DNA of 64,000 bases from Salinibacterium sp. NG253 (lineage in GTDB: Bacteria > Actinomycetota > Actinomycetes > Actinomycetales > Microbacteriaceae), in assembly GCF_015864945.1 (NCBI RefSeq), contig NZ_JADYWF010000001.1, positions 744,378 through 808,377 of the forward strand, in the 5' to 3' direction. Of this stretch, positions 63,847 through 64,000 are shown in pieces. The notes under the pieces were generated by a model. That model was not told where the DNA came from. It saw nothing but the letters and a program-made list of their open reading frames with translations, and ran no database searches. A program made the position numbers and the translations under genes. Position 1 is the first letter of the stretch; the number at the start of each line of letters is the position of its first letter.

Positions 63847-64000
63847 CTATCCGCGAATCGCGTTACCCAGCTCGGTGTCAACCTGCGAAAGCTGGTCAGC
63901 GGCGGTGGTGAGGAACGTGCTCATGCCGTCCAAACCAGTGACAGCCTGAGTGGTTCCCTGCGTGAAGGTTTCGTAGGAAACCTGAAACGCGCCCGACGCC
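63847..64000 (-). CDS. WXG100-family protein, C-terminal part (runs off window)
   Basis: The minus strand frame ending at the TAG 63847-63849 reads ASGAFQVSYETFTQGTTQAV followed by TGLDGMSTFLTTAADQLSQV and ends DTELGNAIRG. This matches the C-terminal helix of WXG100/ESAT-6 proteins (the YxxxD/E-type secretion motif region: Y in SYETF plus trailing helix). Only about 50 residues are in the window. It is the upstream neighbour of the WXG100-like/hydrolase operon. Confidence 0.75.
   Translation of the reverse strand, partial: ASGAFQVSYETFTQGTTQAVTGLDGMSTFLTTAADQLSQVDTELGNAIRG

Overview
The window looks like a chromosomal segment of a moderately GC-rich actinobacterium, most plausibly a Microbacteriaceae member (Salinibacterium/Rhodoglobus-like). 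The reasons are the high-GC codon use, the Fe-S, F420 and WXG100 gene content, and a backbone with the same gene order as the actinobacterial rplS-lepB-rnhB, rpsP-rimM-trmD, ffh, ftsY-smc-mutM-rnc, coaD-recG and leuCD regions (for example Mycobacterium tuberculosis, roughly Rv2896c to Rv2988c, recalled from memory). I found no tRNA, rRNA, CRISPR array, insertion sequence or prophage.

Layout. 1-266 is the start of a PutP-type sodium/proline symporter. 0.6-5.1 kb holds a PucR/CdaR-like regulator divergent from an alcohol dehydrogenase and two alpha/beta hydrolases, a small catabolic cluster. 5.1-8.3 kb is dprA-comM-yraN (DNA processing/competence). 8.3-13.0 kb carries a lipoprotein, an acetyltransferase, a LysE-type exporter and a large FAD/Fe-S D-lactate-type dehydrogenase. 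13.1-15.2 kb is DUF2469-rnhB-lepB-rplS. 15.4-18.0 kb holds a membrane protein, a TetR regulator overlapping map, and a lipoprotein. 18.0-20.1 kb is the rpsP-khpA-rimM-trmD operon with a recognisable promoter. 20.3-25.4 kb contains ffh, two luciferase-like (F420-type) oxidoreductases, a DUF4190/DUF4352-like membrane protein and a gamma-carbonic-anhydrase-like protein. 25.4-34.3 kb holds ftsY, a phosphatase, smc, a double GNAT protein and mutM-rnc-rpmF-DUF177.

34.5-47.6 kb is the most distinctive accessory region. A three-gene ABC importer matches the proposed F420-0 importer family. On the other strand follow a TgpA-like transglutaminase, DUF58, MoxR and a PLDc_N protein, then cofE (F420-0:glutamate ligase) and an F420-dependent glucose-6-phosphate dehydrogenase homologue. 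Further on lie a hydrolase, a 21-codon ORF, an Hsp20 gene under an HspR (HAIR) operator, and a clear fgd1-type gene. No de novo F420 gene (fbiA, fbiC, fbiD) is present, so the region reads as an F420-precursor salvage module: import, polyglutamylation, reduction by FGD, and use by luciferase-like enzymes.

47.6-59.0 kb returns to housekeeping: coaD, recG, rsmD, thiL, a DUF3515 lipoprotein, ddl, gpsA, plsC, murA, leuD and leuC. 59.0-64.0 kb ends in a probable WXG100/type-VII-like cluster: an FHA-domain protein, an unknown protein, a lipoprotein, a WXG-like/transmembrane/serine-hydrolase fusion, a WXG-like protein preceded by a CATG microsatellite, and the C-terminus of a second WXG100 protein at the window edge.
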